A DNA stretch of 64,000 bases from Cavia porcellus (Eukaryota > Chordata > Mammalia > Rodentia > Caviidae), in the NCBI RefSeq assembly GCF_034190915.1, contig NW_026947488.1:196501-260500 (forward strand), read 5' to 3'. The notes under the pieces are model-generated. The model was not told where the DNA came from. It did not search any database and was given only the letters and a program-made list of their open reading frames with translations. Below are positions 11,656-24,042 of this stretch, one piece after another. Numbering within the stretch: the first letter of the stretch is position 1; each line of letters begins with the position of its first letter. The position numbers and the translations under genes were made by a program.

Positions 11656-12742
11656 CAGCTCCCAACCCAGAAGATATTGACCCAAGACAGGTAAATACAA
11701 AGAGATTGAGGGCAGCAATCACGCAATATCAGACACAGAATCAGTGTACATAAAGAGATATTTTCGAGGGCCCATAGATGAGCTCAAAAGTGAAATATTT
11801 AATCAAGTAAAGCAAGATATATGTAGATTAAAAAAGAAATACTAAGCACCTCCCAATGAGACACAGATGGAAGAATGGAGGAACACAAAAAAAGGAGGAA
11901 AATGTTCAATGAAGAATATAAAGAAAACCTAGAATACATGAAGTAGATTCAAAGAGCTTACCAGGAAATTAAAAACTCCATTGAAAGCTGGTAAAACTGC
12001 TTGAAAGAAACGAATGATAGATTATCAAAATATGAAGACAGGGTTGCAATGTGTGATCATGAAAGGAAAGATCTCTTTAAAATAACAAGGAAATAGGCAG
12101 TAACAATACAAAGGCCAGCAGATGACAAGAGCATCTATACATTAAGGATAAAAAATATGAGTGAAAAAGCAGAGGTAAATACAAACAAAATGCAAAAGCT
12201 ATTCACAGAAATAATTAAGGAAAACTTCCCAAGCATAGGAAGAGGAAATGATATTCATATGAGGCATACAGAACTGAAGCCACCTACAACCAAAATATAG
12301 CTACACCCATAAAATAATCAAGATCCCAGAAATTTGATATAAGAACAGAATATTAAAAGCCATAAGAGAAAAGAAACAGATCAGCTATAAAGGAAAATCC
12401 ATCAAAATGATGGCAGACTTATCAACACAAATCATCAAATCAAGAAGAGCTTGGAGTGAAGTATTCCAAGCCCTGAAACAAAATAACCTCCTGCCCAAAT
12501 CGATGTACCCTGGAAAACTGTCCCTAGAAATTAATGGAAAAACAAGATGCTTTCACAACAAAGAGGAACTGGGGGAATTCATGATCACCAATCTAACCCT
12601 ACATAGAACACTGAAGGACATTCTAGGGAAAAAAAAGAGAAGACACCTGTATTTCAGGAACAGTGGCAGAGAGACCTCAATGAATGGGAGAGTCTGTGGA
12701 ATGAAGGAGAAAATTAGACAACTAATAGTAGAAAAATAGCAC
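11656..12742 (+). pseudogene. LINE-1 ORF1 relic
   Basis: Degenerate L1 ORF1 with many stops. The C-terminal domain is the clearest part: from 12407 an open frame reads IIKSRRAWSEVFQALKQNN and continues through LEINGKTRCF to 12739. Upstream, 11.8-12.3 kb has the A-rich composition of the coiled coil and RRM parts. ORF1p is the RNA-binding trimer that packages L1 RNA. No ORF2 follows; the next kilobase looks like L1 3' UTR. Confidence 0.8.
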
Positions 12743-12803
12743 ACCAGAAATGAGCCACAGAAGGTTGGCTATAATCTCTAACATAGGTGGCCTTGATATA
12801 CTA

Positions 12804-12804
12804 A

Positions 12805-12866
<62 letters not shown>

Positions 12867-12870
12867 AAAA
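12804..12870. repeat. (GAAA)n microsatellite
   Basis: About 15 tandem GAAA units, followed by irregular A/G sequence. The open frame with a KERKKERK repeat across it is an artefact of the microsatellite. Confidence 0.95.
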
Positions 12871-12879
12871 AGAAGAAAG

Positions 12880-14410
12880 ACAGGCAGAATATATCAGGAG
12901 GTAGGGTCCACCAAGATGCTCTATATAGGAGATATAATTAACATGACCAAGGGTTTATGGACCAAAAATCAAATATGAGAAAATAATAGTCTGTGTGACA
13001 GGGAACCAGTGAGAAATAGGGGCCGCTTTACCAGCACCTGCAGATAGGTTGGAAAGACAGGATACTTACATGTTTGTAGGTAAAGGAATACAACTTCAGA
13101 TAAAGTCCAGGAGTGAGAAGTTTCAGAACTATTTTGGTCAATAGCAGGTTGCCCCCCCCCAATCTAAAAACTGAGAAAGTTGGTGGGACCCAAAATGCAC
13201 AGTGCACCCTGTGGGAGTGAAAGAGGAGGAATAGTCTAAAAAAAAGAAGGCAGAGGCTATTATTAATAGTGTGTCAGGATTTAAAACCCACATTACACAC
13301 ACTGTTATGTTCAGATGGATTATATTCTGTTCCAGCTTGTCTACTTGTACTAGATTTGAGGGCACAGACAGCTATCCCAAAAGTAACAGGATATAGTATG
13401 GTAATTATCCTTTATTTCCTATTAACTTAATCTGAATCCCTGTATAACTCAATGTTTTATCATGACTGATCTTAGCTGAATCTGGTTTGTTAGATTGCTG
13501 TTTTGTATTGAAAGATTTTATTCAAATCTGTTATGATTGAGAGTATCAAAGTCTGAGAGTATAGGCAACTAAAATGAAGTTGACAAGATTCACTAGAATA
13601 CCCACTCTGGTTTGACTATTACTTGCTTTTGAAGTTTTACAGTGTCTACAATGTTTTGTTTTTAATTAATATTGTTATGTACTGCAGTACTCAATTATAC
13701 TATGCCTAATGATGTAGACAATTCTATTGGAGATAACAAGAGACAACACAGTAACCACTGTAGATCAGCTTGTACTGTGGTTTTATATGACTTTTTCATT
13801 TCATGTTTTTATAGGAATTTGTTTTATTTTGTCTTGCTTTGTTTTGTTTTTCCCACTAATACAGAAAGAATAGAAATACATGTAGAGGCTCGTGTGTGCA
13901 TATAATATATAAACAGTTTATGAGAACTGATTATATAACACATGATAAAATGAACTACTTTGAAGAAAAACAGACAGTACAGTACCAAGTGCTGATTCCA
14001 TAGAGTCATGATTTGAAATTCAGCAATACTATTATTCTTTGTTCTGAGTGATTTTAGCCTGTTTTGTCTTGTTTAATTTCAATATACATGAAGGTATGGA
14101 TAGTTATATTGAAGAGAATGAAAGACAGTATGAGAGCCATTGTTGATGTCCCTATTATCTGATCTTGAAGACCTAAAAGGTCTTCTTCATCTTGTTCAGA
14201 TCATTTCTATACTATGTTGTTTGATGTGAATTATCTGTATATGAAATATGGCCAACTATTTGGAAGAAAACAAGAGACAATATGATGGATAGTGAAGATC
14301 TCTGATTGTCTTGCTTTGAAATTTATATCTCTTTCATTGCTTTCTTATGTTCTGTTTTGTTGTGTTTAATTTTACACTCTTTAAAATAAAACAAAAAAAG
14401 ATTTTAAAAA
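12880..14410 (+). mobile_element. LINE-1 3' UTR-like sequence after ORF1 relic
   Basis: Segments at 13425-13800 align with 10845-11170 in the 3' UTR of element A, and further decayed units occur at 13895-13985 and 14085-14300. It ends with an A-rich run (14383-14412). With the ORF1 relic just upstream it forms ORF1 plus 3' UTR without ORF2, like the half-L1 (HAL1) arrangement, though a simple ORF2 deletion would look the same. Confidence 0.6.
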
Positions 14411-16415
14411 GCTATCAAAATTTTAATAAGAGGCCTGGTGTTAATCTTTGCACATTTATGTACTTATTATTAGATAATGCAAACTTCATAAAAATACAAA
14501 CTTTTTTATTGTTTATATTAGTTTTACAAAGGGATATTTTACAAGATATGCATTAACTTATACACAAGAACAATTTGTAAGTACATTCAGGCTCACTGTA
14601 TGTTGGTACATAAATTTGCTCATTTTATCTTTCTCACATAATTTTCTTTATAATTGCTTATGATTTTGATTTATTTTATTAAATATTTTGAATGATGCTA
14701 ATTTTTTTCTACTCCAGAGAAATGTACCTGTTGAGAATATTTCTACGGGCTTGGTTGATGTTGACTTTACACCCTTGCTTTCTAATCTCTTGCACCTAAC
14801 ACTGATTTATATTGAACACGTTTTTATCTTTTTCCCTTGTTTGGAAATACAGAATTACTTCATTTTCTTATGCAATATTCTTCCCTTTCATTTCTTTGCC
14901 AAGAAACATAATGCTTCTACACTTTATCTCAGAGGAAACATATTTTCTCATCCTTTTTATTCCCTCAATATCTATGTATGTAGCTCGAAGTTACTGCATT
15001 CTAGTCACTGGTTTGCCTTTTCCATTTAAAACTATTCATCAGAATTACTGTTGATTTATACATTATCTCAATCTTTACTAAACTTTGGCAGGAAGATTGG
15101 ATTTGTGTCTGTGTAAGTGGAAATGAACAAGTGATTTCAAGTTTGATTGTTCATGTAGTGCCTCATTGAATAGGAATTTCTGTGGCTGAACAAAATAGTT
15201 CTCTATTTTGGGCATTTTCACAACAGGTTAAAATCAAGATCTTACATGCTCATTAGGAACAAACTTAATTAATGTTTATAGGTTTTCTCCATTGTCAATA
15301 GAGATATCTTAACTTTTATACATACAGGAACATATGCACAATAAAAATGTGATTTCTCAGGATAAATATCTATCTTTATCTTTCCATTTGTCATCATTTA
15401 TCTATCCTTTACCTATCTGTCTGTTTAGATAATGATCATCATCTGCATATATCAATAAACTACAATTTGTTCAAAGAGTAAGAGGTTTCCATTGATCTCA
15501 TAACAATAGTGTTATTGTATCTATATGGATCTAATGGATCTAATGTCTAAAAATACAAAAATCTAAAAATGCTAAAATCTCTATTGAAATATGACACTAT
15601 ACTGTTATATTTTTGCTTCTAAATCATTATTTTTGCCTTTTAAAATATTATTTCTGGAGTCAAGTCCTTAAGACATAAGTAAGAAACACAGTTGTAGAAT
15701 TTTCTTAGAATTATTCAAGTTTAAGGGACTGGTTGTTACAAGACGACATTGAAAAATGTGCTTGATTAAGTCTGCAATGATAGATGAAAATCTTCATATG
15801 CTTTCATTGTTTCCCCTTGCAATCTTTATTATTTATGGATAATTTAGTTTTTCCTAATAGTTTAAATTCTTCTCTTTAGTCTTTCTGGTAGTTTGTATTT
15901 AGCAATTTTGAAGGATACACTAAGGGGTTTAGACAACTATTTCATTTTTTCTTTCTTTTAAGTTATTTTTGGAAGTATAAAATTTGGGTTACTGGTTTCT
16001 GAAGGAAAATAATTAGATATTGTCAGATTAACTTAAAGTCATGGAAAAGGAAATAAAGACAAACAACATCATGTCAGTTGATGTGACTGAAGCAGACACT
16101 AAATACTTCTTTGGGAAGAAAGACCGAATAAAGACTCTAAATTCACTTCACATTGCAATGCCCCAAGAAGCAGCTAAACATATGCATAAATCCACAAATT
16201 TTTATTATTGTCAGCAACATAAACACACACAAAATATTAAAATAATAGATTTAGATATCTCATTGCCTAATATTCAAACAGCAAAATGAAAATAAAAATT
16301 TCTTAAAAACTATTCATAGAGATAGAAGTCTACAATAAACGTTAACCAGAGAAACTCTCCAAAATGATAACTTACAAATAAATATTCAGATTTTTAAAAA
16401 TCAGAACTTTCACCT
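14411..16415. other. AT-rich intergenic sequence
   Basis: No recognisable gene. Two overlapping frames at 14688-15054 are Phe/Leu-rich and match nothing I know; a pyrimidine- and AT-rich stretch explains them. Confidence 0.5.
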
Positions 16416-16419
16416 AGAT

Positions 16420-17560
16420 TCAGGAGGTAGTGCTAGCCCTGCTGTCACATACACACCTGCTGCTACCTGTGATGCTTCCTTCTGTCAGTAGGCACTGCAG
16501 GTTGGGAAAAGCAGGAGCCAGTCCCACACCAGCACACCTAGTGGCCACCATTGGATACCCATTGTCAGCACTGGTCCAGAGGACCAAACAATCATTCTTT
16601 TGACAGATTGTAGGGAATGTAGGAAGTGCTTGGGACCCTATAACCCACTTATCCAGAAGAACCCTGGAACAAGTCAAGATGAAGAAGCAAAATGTAATCT
16701 CTTGCCTCCACACCATGCAGAGCAAGTCCAGGAGATGTTATCACAGAAGATGTGGAGAGTTGCACACCTGAAGTTTCTGAAGTGGTGGCAATTGAAGTAA
16801 AGAAACAATTACATGAAGCTAGAAAACAAATTATAACAGAAATATTATCTTAGATATAAGAAGTGAAAAACATAATAAAAGAATTGATAAGCATCTCTGA
16901 AGAAGACATAAATTACAAAACAGAGGAGCATGGGGGAAAAAAGGGAAACCTTGAATGCACAGTATAAGAAAGACTTAGAATGCATCAAACAGATACAAAG
17001 AGCTATTTTGGACATTAAAAACTCCAGTGAAAACTGAAAAAATTGCTTGAAAGAATGTGAAACATTCAGACTTTGAAGACAAGTTGCAGCTAGCAGTCAC
17101 AAAAGGGAAATTTTCAAGAATAACAGGGAACCATGTAATAAAAATTAAATAGCTTCAAGACTACATAAGGAAACATAATTGAAGAAGAATAGTTGTCAGC
17201 AAAAAAACAGGGGTCAATAAAAATAACATAAAAAGTCTATTTACAGGAGCAATAGCAGAAATTTTCCCAATCATGGGAAAATGATGTAGCAAATAAGTGA
17301 GGCATATAAAACTCCCGCTAGCCACAACCAAAGTAAATCTACACACAGACATATATTAATTAAGATCCCAGAAAATCAGCAAAAGAACAGAATGTTAAAA
17401 GCTGTTAGAGAAAAGAAACAGATCACCTATAGAGGTTAACCCCTCAGAATCACGACAGAAACTATTAAGTCAAGAAATCTTTGGAGTGAAGGTTTTCAAG
17501 GCTTGAAAGAAAACAACTTCCATCTTCCATGATAAATCAACAAAGATAATCTACTTTAAT
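16420..17560 (+). pseudogene. LINE-1 5' region and ORF1 relic
   Basis: From about 16790 the sequence has the A-rich ORF1 pattern seen at 11.9-12.4 kb (coiled-coil like segments, AAAGAAACAGATCA.CTATA words near 17412, then a GGAGTGAAGG counterpart of the ORF1 C-terminus near 17483). It is full of stops. A GC-richer leader at 16420-16790 may be the 5' UTR. A MaLR LTR interrupts or abuts it at about 17565. Confidence 0.65.
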
Positions 17561-17564
17561 ACTG

Positions 17565-17897
17565 GTCAACTTTCAGGTCCCCAGGCCTCGTGAGTTTGCA
17601 TTGTGCATCTGTGATTTGTTCACTGTCTCCTGCTTGGATTGATGGTGTCAGTGCTCCACCCACATAGGGGTGGAGCCAAGATGTGATGTAATGGCAGGAA
17701 GAAGGTGTGTCTTGCTCTTTGCTGGTTCCTGTTTGCTGTTTGAAGCCGCCATGAAATGTGGTCCTGCCATGCCAGCCTGCCTTGGAGCCAACTGCGTATG
17801 GACTGAAAGCTCCAAAAACTGTAAGAAATAAACCTTTCCTTTCCCAAATTTGGGCTTCAGGTATTTTGTCTCAGCAATGAGTAAAAAGTAACTAAGG
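17565..17897 (+). mobile_element. Solo ERVL-MaLR LTR
   Basis: Closely matches the two LTRs of the MaLR element at 52.4-54.6 kb: CCCAGGCCTCGTGAGTTTGC, GGATTGATGGTGTCAGTGCT, GGCAGGAAGAAGGTGTGTCT, TGCCTTGGAGCCAACTG, an AATAAA signal at 17828-17833, and the tail TTGTCTCAGCAATGAGTAAA. The final sequence is typical of MaLR LTRs. No internal sequence or second LTR is adjacent. Confidence 0.85.
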
Positions 17898-18654
17898 AAA
17901 ACCCTAAAACCATCACTTTCAGGTTTAGTTCCTTAGGATATGAAAGAGGGAGAGACACCACATCCAACTTATAAGTGATACTGTTCTGGAGTGAAATACA
18001 ATCGTGCATTGAACACATCTCTGGCATATGAATACCATAACTTACTTTATAGTTACTGGATGTTATTAGACAGTTTACTCATTTTGCACACAGGACAAAA
18101 TGGGACACCTAACTATAGATGTGGGACAGAGACTAAGTCAATATCACTGCTGACAGGATCACCATGTGCAATTTCTTCCAAACTGGAGAATTTCTGGAAC
18201 TGTACAAATTTCCACAGGGGAGGAAGGATATTTAGGAAAGGATATAGTCATTTCACACTAGTTGATAATATGAAGTTCAGTTCCTAAGGAAGGCAAATGA
18301 GAAATTGGGTTAGTGTGTCACACATATTGTCTAGTCTCAAAGTACAACACACTGAGATTTGTAAATTATCCATGTTTTCTTTAAATGCATCAGAAAGCCA
18401 GTACAAGTAATTAATGATTTCTTGAACTCACATCTGCTCAGTTACTTTCTAAAACAAATTCTTATGAAATCAGATGATTAAAAAGATGAGAATAATGAGT
18501 TTTTACTTCTACAGTTTGCTTTCTATATGTATTTCCTTCTGTATTTCAGCTGCTTCATAATGCATGTGAGATTGTGCTTTACATCAAGTCTCTCCACATA
18601 ACTTCAAGTTTTCTTTTCCAGTAAGCTTACTATTGGCATTTATACAACTGATTT
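17898..18654. other. Unannotated sequence upstream of V2R pseudogene
   Basis: No recognisable exon or repeat. If the V2R pseudogene once had exons 1-2, I could not find them here or further upstream. Confidence 0.4.
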
Positions 18655-19086
18655 CAGTGAAAATGGCCAGTTTCTATCTCTCTATCAGGTGGGCCCAAAT
18701 GATGCATCTCTGGCCCTTGATGTGGTTTCCTTGATGCTTCATTTCAGGTGGACCTGAGGACTGGTCATTGCAGAAGACCAGAATGGTTTTCAATTTCTCT
18801 CAGATGAGAAAGGAGACAGGAATGGAGTATGTGTAGCATTTGTAAAAATGGTATCAAATGCTCGTGTGTCCTGCCTGTCTTTGACTGTTTGCTGAAGAAC
18901 TGTGTACCCAAGGCCTCTCTGGCATGGCTGCCTGTGAATCATTTTAACCCAGCCATGAGCTATGGGAGTTTCAAAACATACAATGCAGTGTATGCGGTAG
19001 CCCATGCCCTCCAGGAGATGCTTTTGCAAGAAGCTCAAACACAACCCACAGGAACTGGGGACAATATGCTGTTCTTTCCCTGGCAA
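18655..19086 (+). pseudogene. V2R pseudogene exon 3-like (ligand-binding domain)
   Basis: Three fragments in different frames: around 18685 a QVGPNDASLALDVVSLMLHF peptide; around 18800 a FQFLSD then GVCVAFVKMV peptide; then from 18890 PKASLAWLPVNHF, and further YNAVYAVAHALQEMLL. These match the Venus-flytrap region of V2Rs. The exon ends TGGCAA followed by GTAATG, a plausible donor, at the place V2R exon 3 normally ends. A middle portion of the exon is missing between about 18855 and 18885. Confidence 0.88.
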
Positions 19087-19623
19087 GTAATGTGATTTTT
19101 ATTGTGATGCAGGCCCTGTTATCAAAGTCAAATTATAGGGCTTTCCACAAGTGCTCAAAACCAATAAACACAAATCTTTTCTAGAAAACCCAAAGGATCC
19201 TACAGATAAATTTTGACCTGGAAATGAATCAAGATCATTTCATTGGTTCTGAAGAAAACACCAAGTTTTCAATAAATATAGAAACTCTCCCCATGCACTG
19301 TTAGAAAAGAAAGTGGAATATGTGGTTTTTGTGCACCTAAATGTGCTAAACACTACTTTGGATATTTTGTCTAAAATTTATATTGCATTCTACAGCCCTG
19401 GTGGTATTTATAACCCCACTTTGCAGATAGATTTCATTGGAGAAATCAGGAAAAAATGAGTGGAGATTGTTCACATCCATTCACAGCATATATTTGTATG
19501 GGTTTGGTTGACATTTCTTCTGAAACTAACTTCTTAGGAACATTGTGATATTTTAATTTACTTAGTTTGATATCAGTGTGAATGTTCCATTATGAAACAA
19601 AGGATAAAGAAAATCTTTTTCAG

Positions 19624-19840
19624 CTACATGCTTTTCTGAAGGATCTGCAGTTTACCAGTCCTGTTGGAGAACAAGTAACTTTACACAAAACATTAAAACA
19701 CATGTGAAGTATGACATTCTCAACTTTTGGAATTTTTCTCAAAGCCTGAGATTTGGGGCAAACTTTGGAGAGTTTTCCTTTCATGCTCTAGTTGGGTAAT
19801 AGTTGTCATTATCTGAGGAGATGATAGAATGAGCCCCAGG
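19624..19840 (+). pseudogene. V2R pseudogene exon 4-like
   Basis: A pyrimidine tract and CAG acceptor end at 19623, then LHAFLKDLQFTSPVGEQVTL is readable, followed after stops and frame changes by a counterpart of the FWNF and LSLSEEMIE segments. This is the fourth ectodomain exon. An in-frame TAG/TGA-type stop follows near MIE. Confidence 0.82.
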
Positions 19841-19967
19841 AATTATAGCAGTAGGTGTCCACTAAACATCATTTGCTTCATTAACACAAACAAATAAAAC
19901 CTTGTTGTGCATCTTCTGCTGCACCCTCCATATTGAATGCTTTCACCTGAAAGCATTAACAACTCAC

Positions 19968-20056
19968 TTTTTTTTTTCCAGTACCAGGGATTGAACTCAT
20001 GACTGCCTGCTTGCAAGGCAGGTGCTTATGATGCTGAGCTAAATCCCGAGCCCCAA
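19968..20056 (-). repeat. ID-like tRNA-derived SINE (minus)
   Basis: The T-run is at the left (19970-19978), then CCAGTACCAGGGATTGAACT and the reversed box A GCTGAGCTAAATCCC. It sits in the intron between V2R-like exons 4 and 5. CAACTCACTTTTT flanks both sides as a target site duplication. Confidence 0.88.
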
Positions 20057-20220
20057 CAACTCACTTTTTGAATGTAAAATATTTCCTATTTGTCATTTTT
20101 CTGATGAATAGGAATGAATCATATTTACATAAACATGTTTTTTCAATATTTGTAGTTTTTTCAATAAATATATTTGACATTCAAGCAAATATGTGAATGT
20201 ATGCATTAACACAAAATTAA

Positions 20221-20291
20221 GCAGCATTAGCGCCTTCCTTGCAAGAAGGCAGTCGTGAGTTCGATCACTGGTACCGATTAAAAAAAAAATT
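20221..20291 (+). repeat. ID-like tRNA-derived SINE (5' truncated)
   Basis: GCGCCTTCCTTGCAAGAAGG, then GTCGTGAGTTCGATC and an A-run. It lacks the extreme 5' end. Its box B is better kept than in the other copies. Confidence 0.8.
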
Positions 20292-20365
20292 AAGTTTGTC
20301 AGTTTGCTTGTGAAAGACTAAGGAAAAGATAAAGAAGTTACCAACCTGAATCTGATTGTCCTCAG

Positions 20366-20489
20366 ACTTCCCACTCTGTATGCAGTGAGGGCTGTAATCC
20401 TGGATTTAGGAAAACACCTCAGGAGGGAAAGGCTGCCTGCTGTTTTGATAACACCCCTTGCTCAAGGAATGAGATTGCTAAAGACACAA
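20366..20489 (+). pseudogene. V2R pseudogene exon 5-like (cysteine-rich domain)
   Basis: After a CTCAG acceptor (20361-20365) an open frame reads TSHSVCSEGCNPGFRKTPQ, then EGKAACCFDNTPCSRNEI. This is the nine-cysteine (NCD3G) domain linking ligand binding to the membrane domain. It is 124 bp, the same as the second copy at 25085. The expected GT donor reads AT. This exon alone has no stop. Confidence 0.9.
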
Positions 20490-20759
20490 ATAAGAGTAAA
20501 ACTTCTGGATCGGTTGTCTGCCTCTCATAAATCCAAGAAATGAGTAAAATCTTGAAGAGAATATTAAAGACAATTCTTTCCCCCATTTCTTCGGAATTTC
20601 CCTCTGTAATAATACTTCTTGATAATCCATACACCTCTTTACCTGAACTATATTTGAGTACTTTTTTTCTTTCCCCTTTGCTTCTCTGGGATGGGTTGTA
20701 CACATGGTCTATCACCGGGGTGTTATTTCAGCCAAATGCATTTTATTATTCTTAGAAAC

Positions 20760-20870
20760 TTTCTCCATAATTTGCAAGGCTGGCCTGAAACTTGTGGTCC
20801 TCCTTCTATTTCTTCCAGTAAAGTTGTAAATATAGGCATGTGACATCACACGTGGCACCTTTATTTTCCT
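20760..20870 (-). repeat. Degraded B1-like SINE (minus, uncertain)
   Basis: CAAGGCTGGCCTGAAACTTG and ATAGGCATGTGACATCAC look like the reversed right part of a B1/Alu-type element. It is heavily decayed. Confidence 0.45.
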
Positions 20871-22857
20871 AGATCCACACAGAGCAATATGTCCCCAGCC
20901 ACTTACAGTGAAGCGTGCTTATTATCCTAGTACCTGGAAGGCTAAAACAAGTACAGTGACTTTGAGGCAGAGTCAGAGGTAGCATTGTGGCAGATTCAAT
21001 GAGCAGATGAATAAGAACACATCATAATGCCTTTGAAGTCTGCTTTTCCATTGGAAAGTACTTGGGAGCATGGATCACTGAATAATAATGTGTGTGAATA
21101 ATAAAGAAAGAATTTCAGTACTGATTCAGAAAGTGAAAATAATGGTGAGATAAGAGCTTTTAAAATGAGAGGAAGCATCCTGAAAGAAATTAGTGGCCAT
21201 GTATCTTTTCCTGTAGTGAAATTTAAAGTATTGTAATATGAGACATACCTTTCAGTTGCCCATGTGTAGTGACATGAATAATTGTTAGTGCCACTGAGCT
21301 ATAAGTGTCAATTTACACAGAATATAGGATATAATAAGTGATCATACCTACATTTTTGATCAATGTACAATAAATATTTTCATGGACCCTGTAGCATCTC
21401 CATTATATCAAATGTTAAGGGATATGACAATTTCTTATTCTGATTAATAGAAGTAAAGAGCATGGAATATTCACAAATTGCATAGTAAGTGAAGTACATA
21501 AAATGAGGCTCAATATTATTGAAAAACAAAGAATGTCAGAAGACATTTTGTGCATGGTGCAGAAATGTCAGAGTAAAATAATATTCAATATTTTTCAATA
21601 CCACAAGAATAACTTTGGAAATGAATGAATTTATGTTAAAAATGTTGATATGGTTAAATTACCTCTCTGTTGTACATTATTTACTTTTCTGATTTGTGTG
21701 CTTTAGTTTTCCAATGTGATTAACATAATTCTGAATTAGTTTTCAAATATAATAAACTTGACATTGTGTACAAGAGAGTTACTTTGGGTATGTACAATCA
21801 AATTGGTTGTGTGGCAATTTGATATATGTGCTCCATATTAATTTATAGAAAAAGTACAGCCTGAATTAGTTCCTTCTGATTTAAGAAATACATTCTTCAA
21901 TGACATGTGCTTAATTAGAAAATAAAATTTTTTGTGTCTAATGAGTATATTACTTATGAAAACTTTGGGTTGAAAGTGAAACTAACTTTATAGCCATATG
22001 TTGACTTCTCATAAACAAAGGCTGAGTTTCACATTTGAGGATTTATATCAGAAACTAGTAAAATTAGCAAATTCAATAATAATAAAGTTGTTGTGGAGAA
22101 ACAATATAAAATAAATCTGGATATCTAGAGAAAACAAATAACAAAACTAAAGTCAATTCCCTTTAAAAAACTGATATCCTTCAATAAGTTCAATCGGGAA
22201 TAAAGAGAAAAACTGCAACAAGCAAAACATAATTGCGGGGAAATTAGTATTTTGTGCAGTAAAGAAACATTTCATATATAAGTGGTTATGAATAGTGGGG
22301 CATCGATCTATGAATGTTTACTTGAAATTGAGAAATTTATATTAAAAGGGTAAAACATCCAAAACAAAATAGGAAAAATTCAACAGTACCACATGTATTT
22401 TCATATTAGATCATAGTTTAGGGACTTCCCAAATTTTAATAGTATATAAAGACTCACTGGAGACACATAAGCATTTAAGGTCATACTGACACTGATCACT
22501 CAAACATTTTACAAAAATGGGAAAGTGGGGAGCAATTTTATGTGAGGAGCTAAAGTTTGGCACCCACTACTGTCACAAAGTGATAGTGGAATCATGATTT
22601 CTACACTTTACTTTCCCTTTTGAAGGCTACCCAGAATTGTGATGAGAAACTAGATCATGGCCAGATTTTCAATGTGGAACATAATTCAGTGCACTAATTG
22701 TCTTAGAAAATAGACCTAAAATGAATAAGTAATGATAGAATATATTGAACACCTATTGATAAGTTAGAAATGATGAATGACAGTAACTCTTATTAGGTTA
22801 AATGTTGGAAACAACTGTCTTAGTTCCATAACTAATATTCCCTGAATTCAAAGCAGG
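20871..22857. other. AT-rich sequence inside V2R pseudogene
   Basis: The first part of the V2R membrane exon should lie within this interval but I could not recognise it. No other gene seen. Confidence 0.4.
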
Positions 22858-23091
22858 CATTGTATCTTGTGATTCAATATGTGTACCACAGCAGCAAGCA
22901 GAAGGTGATGGTGGCCATGGAGGTCTTCTCCGTCTTGGCCTCCAGTGCAGGGCTGCTGGGCTGCGTCTTTGTCCCTAAGTGCTATATCATTTTGTTAAGG
23001 CCAGAAGGAAATTATTTGTATGGGTTTGGAGATAAAGCACATTCTCCACAGAAAAATAGTCTTCTTAAATTAAAATTATTATTTTCCTAAA
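22858..23091 (+). pseudogene. V2R pseudogene exon 6 fragment (last membrane helices)
   Basis: An open frame reads [20 protein letters not shown], then [17 protein letters not shown], the highly conserved end of V2R membrane helices 6-7 and the start of the tail. It then runs into AT-rich sequence and stops at 23088-23090. Only about the last 70 residues of the membrane exon are recognisable. Confidence 0.93.
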
Positions 23092-23960
23092 TGCATAAAT
23101 ATTGTAATACATCTGTCTATGATTTTCCCGGTGAGAATTTATGTTAGACTACTGAATTCACTTGAATAATCAAGGAATAGTTACTTCTTGACACAAGACC
23201 ATTACAATTTTTGCCACTTGTATTAATTTCCTTTTCTATTTGAATTTTAGTCTGTATTTTTGTTCCTTTATTTCTATTACAAAAAATTAATTGGTTATCT
23301 TCAATTTTGTTATGTTATGCAGTTGATTTTACCCTCTTGGGTGTCATGTTTTTCATTGCTTTTCTCTTCCCTCAACACACCTTGCCTTTAGTACAGTGAT
23401 AGTAGGATAATTGGGTAGTGGCCTCACTTTTACATATCACTATATTCCTATGGATGTGTTTCAGAATTCCTCTCTCATGTGACCTTTAAACTTCTAGAAT
23501 TGTTTGGTCATATGCAATGTAGCATGACAATGTCAGTGTAACATGACAAGGTACTAAATTCATATGCCAGTTTTGGGGAGAACTTGAAACTGCAGAAAAG
23601 TGATTTTTTATTCACAATTTATATATATTTTCATTTAATCTGATTTAATCATAATTTATTAATGTGATAAATGATTCTGTTTGTACATCTTATTTGGACT
23701 CATTATAAATAAATATAAATGGTATATACAAAACTATTTTCCTGTTGTATTTCTCCCTGGATAGTGATTTGAATTTTTGATAATATTTTGAGAATGACGA
23801 TCCCACTAAGCCTTAGTCAATGTGAAACAATTTTATAGTGGTCCACCGTTTACCTCTTTGCTATGTATTCACCAGGTACTGAGACTTTTGCACAAATCTT
23901 CCAACCTTGTGGCCTGACAATATTGGGAGAGACTCACAGAGTTGATGATAAGCTTAATAG
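23092..23960. other. Unannotated AT-rich sequence
   Basis: No gene or recognised repeat. Confidence 0.4.
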
Positions 23961-24042
23961 GGCTGGGGAAATTCTCAGTGGCATATTGCCTGTCTGTCAG
24001 GTGTAAGATCATGAATTTAATCCCTGGTATAAAAAATAAGAT
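23961..24042 (+). repeat. ID-like tRNA-derived SINE
   Basis: GGGCTGGGGAAATTCTCAGT, CATGAATTTAATCCCTGGTA and an A-rich tail. It is an older copy with several changes in box A and box B. Confidence 0.75.

Larger units (their letters stand above)
18655..23091 (+). pseudogene. Vomeronasal type-2 receptor (V2R) pseudogene, exons 3-6 in order
   Basis: V2Rs are class C G-protein-coupled pheromone receptors with a large Venus-flytrap ectodomain, a cysteine-rich domain and seven membrane helices. Four V2R exon relics lie in the right order and strand: ectodomain exons at 18655-19086 and 19624-19840, the cysteine-rich exon at 20366-20489, and the end of the membrane exon at 22858-23091. Several splice signals are still visible. 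The gene is dead: exons have frameshifts and stops, and most of the membrane-domain exon is missing or unrecognisable. SINEs (19968, 20221) interrupt the introns. Exons 1 and 2 were not found. Exon numbering assumes the usual six-exon V2R layout. Confidence 0.88.
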
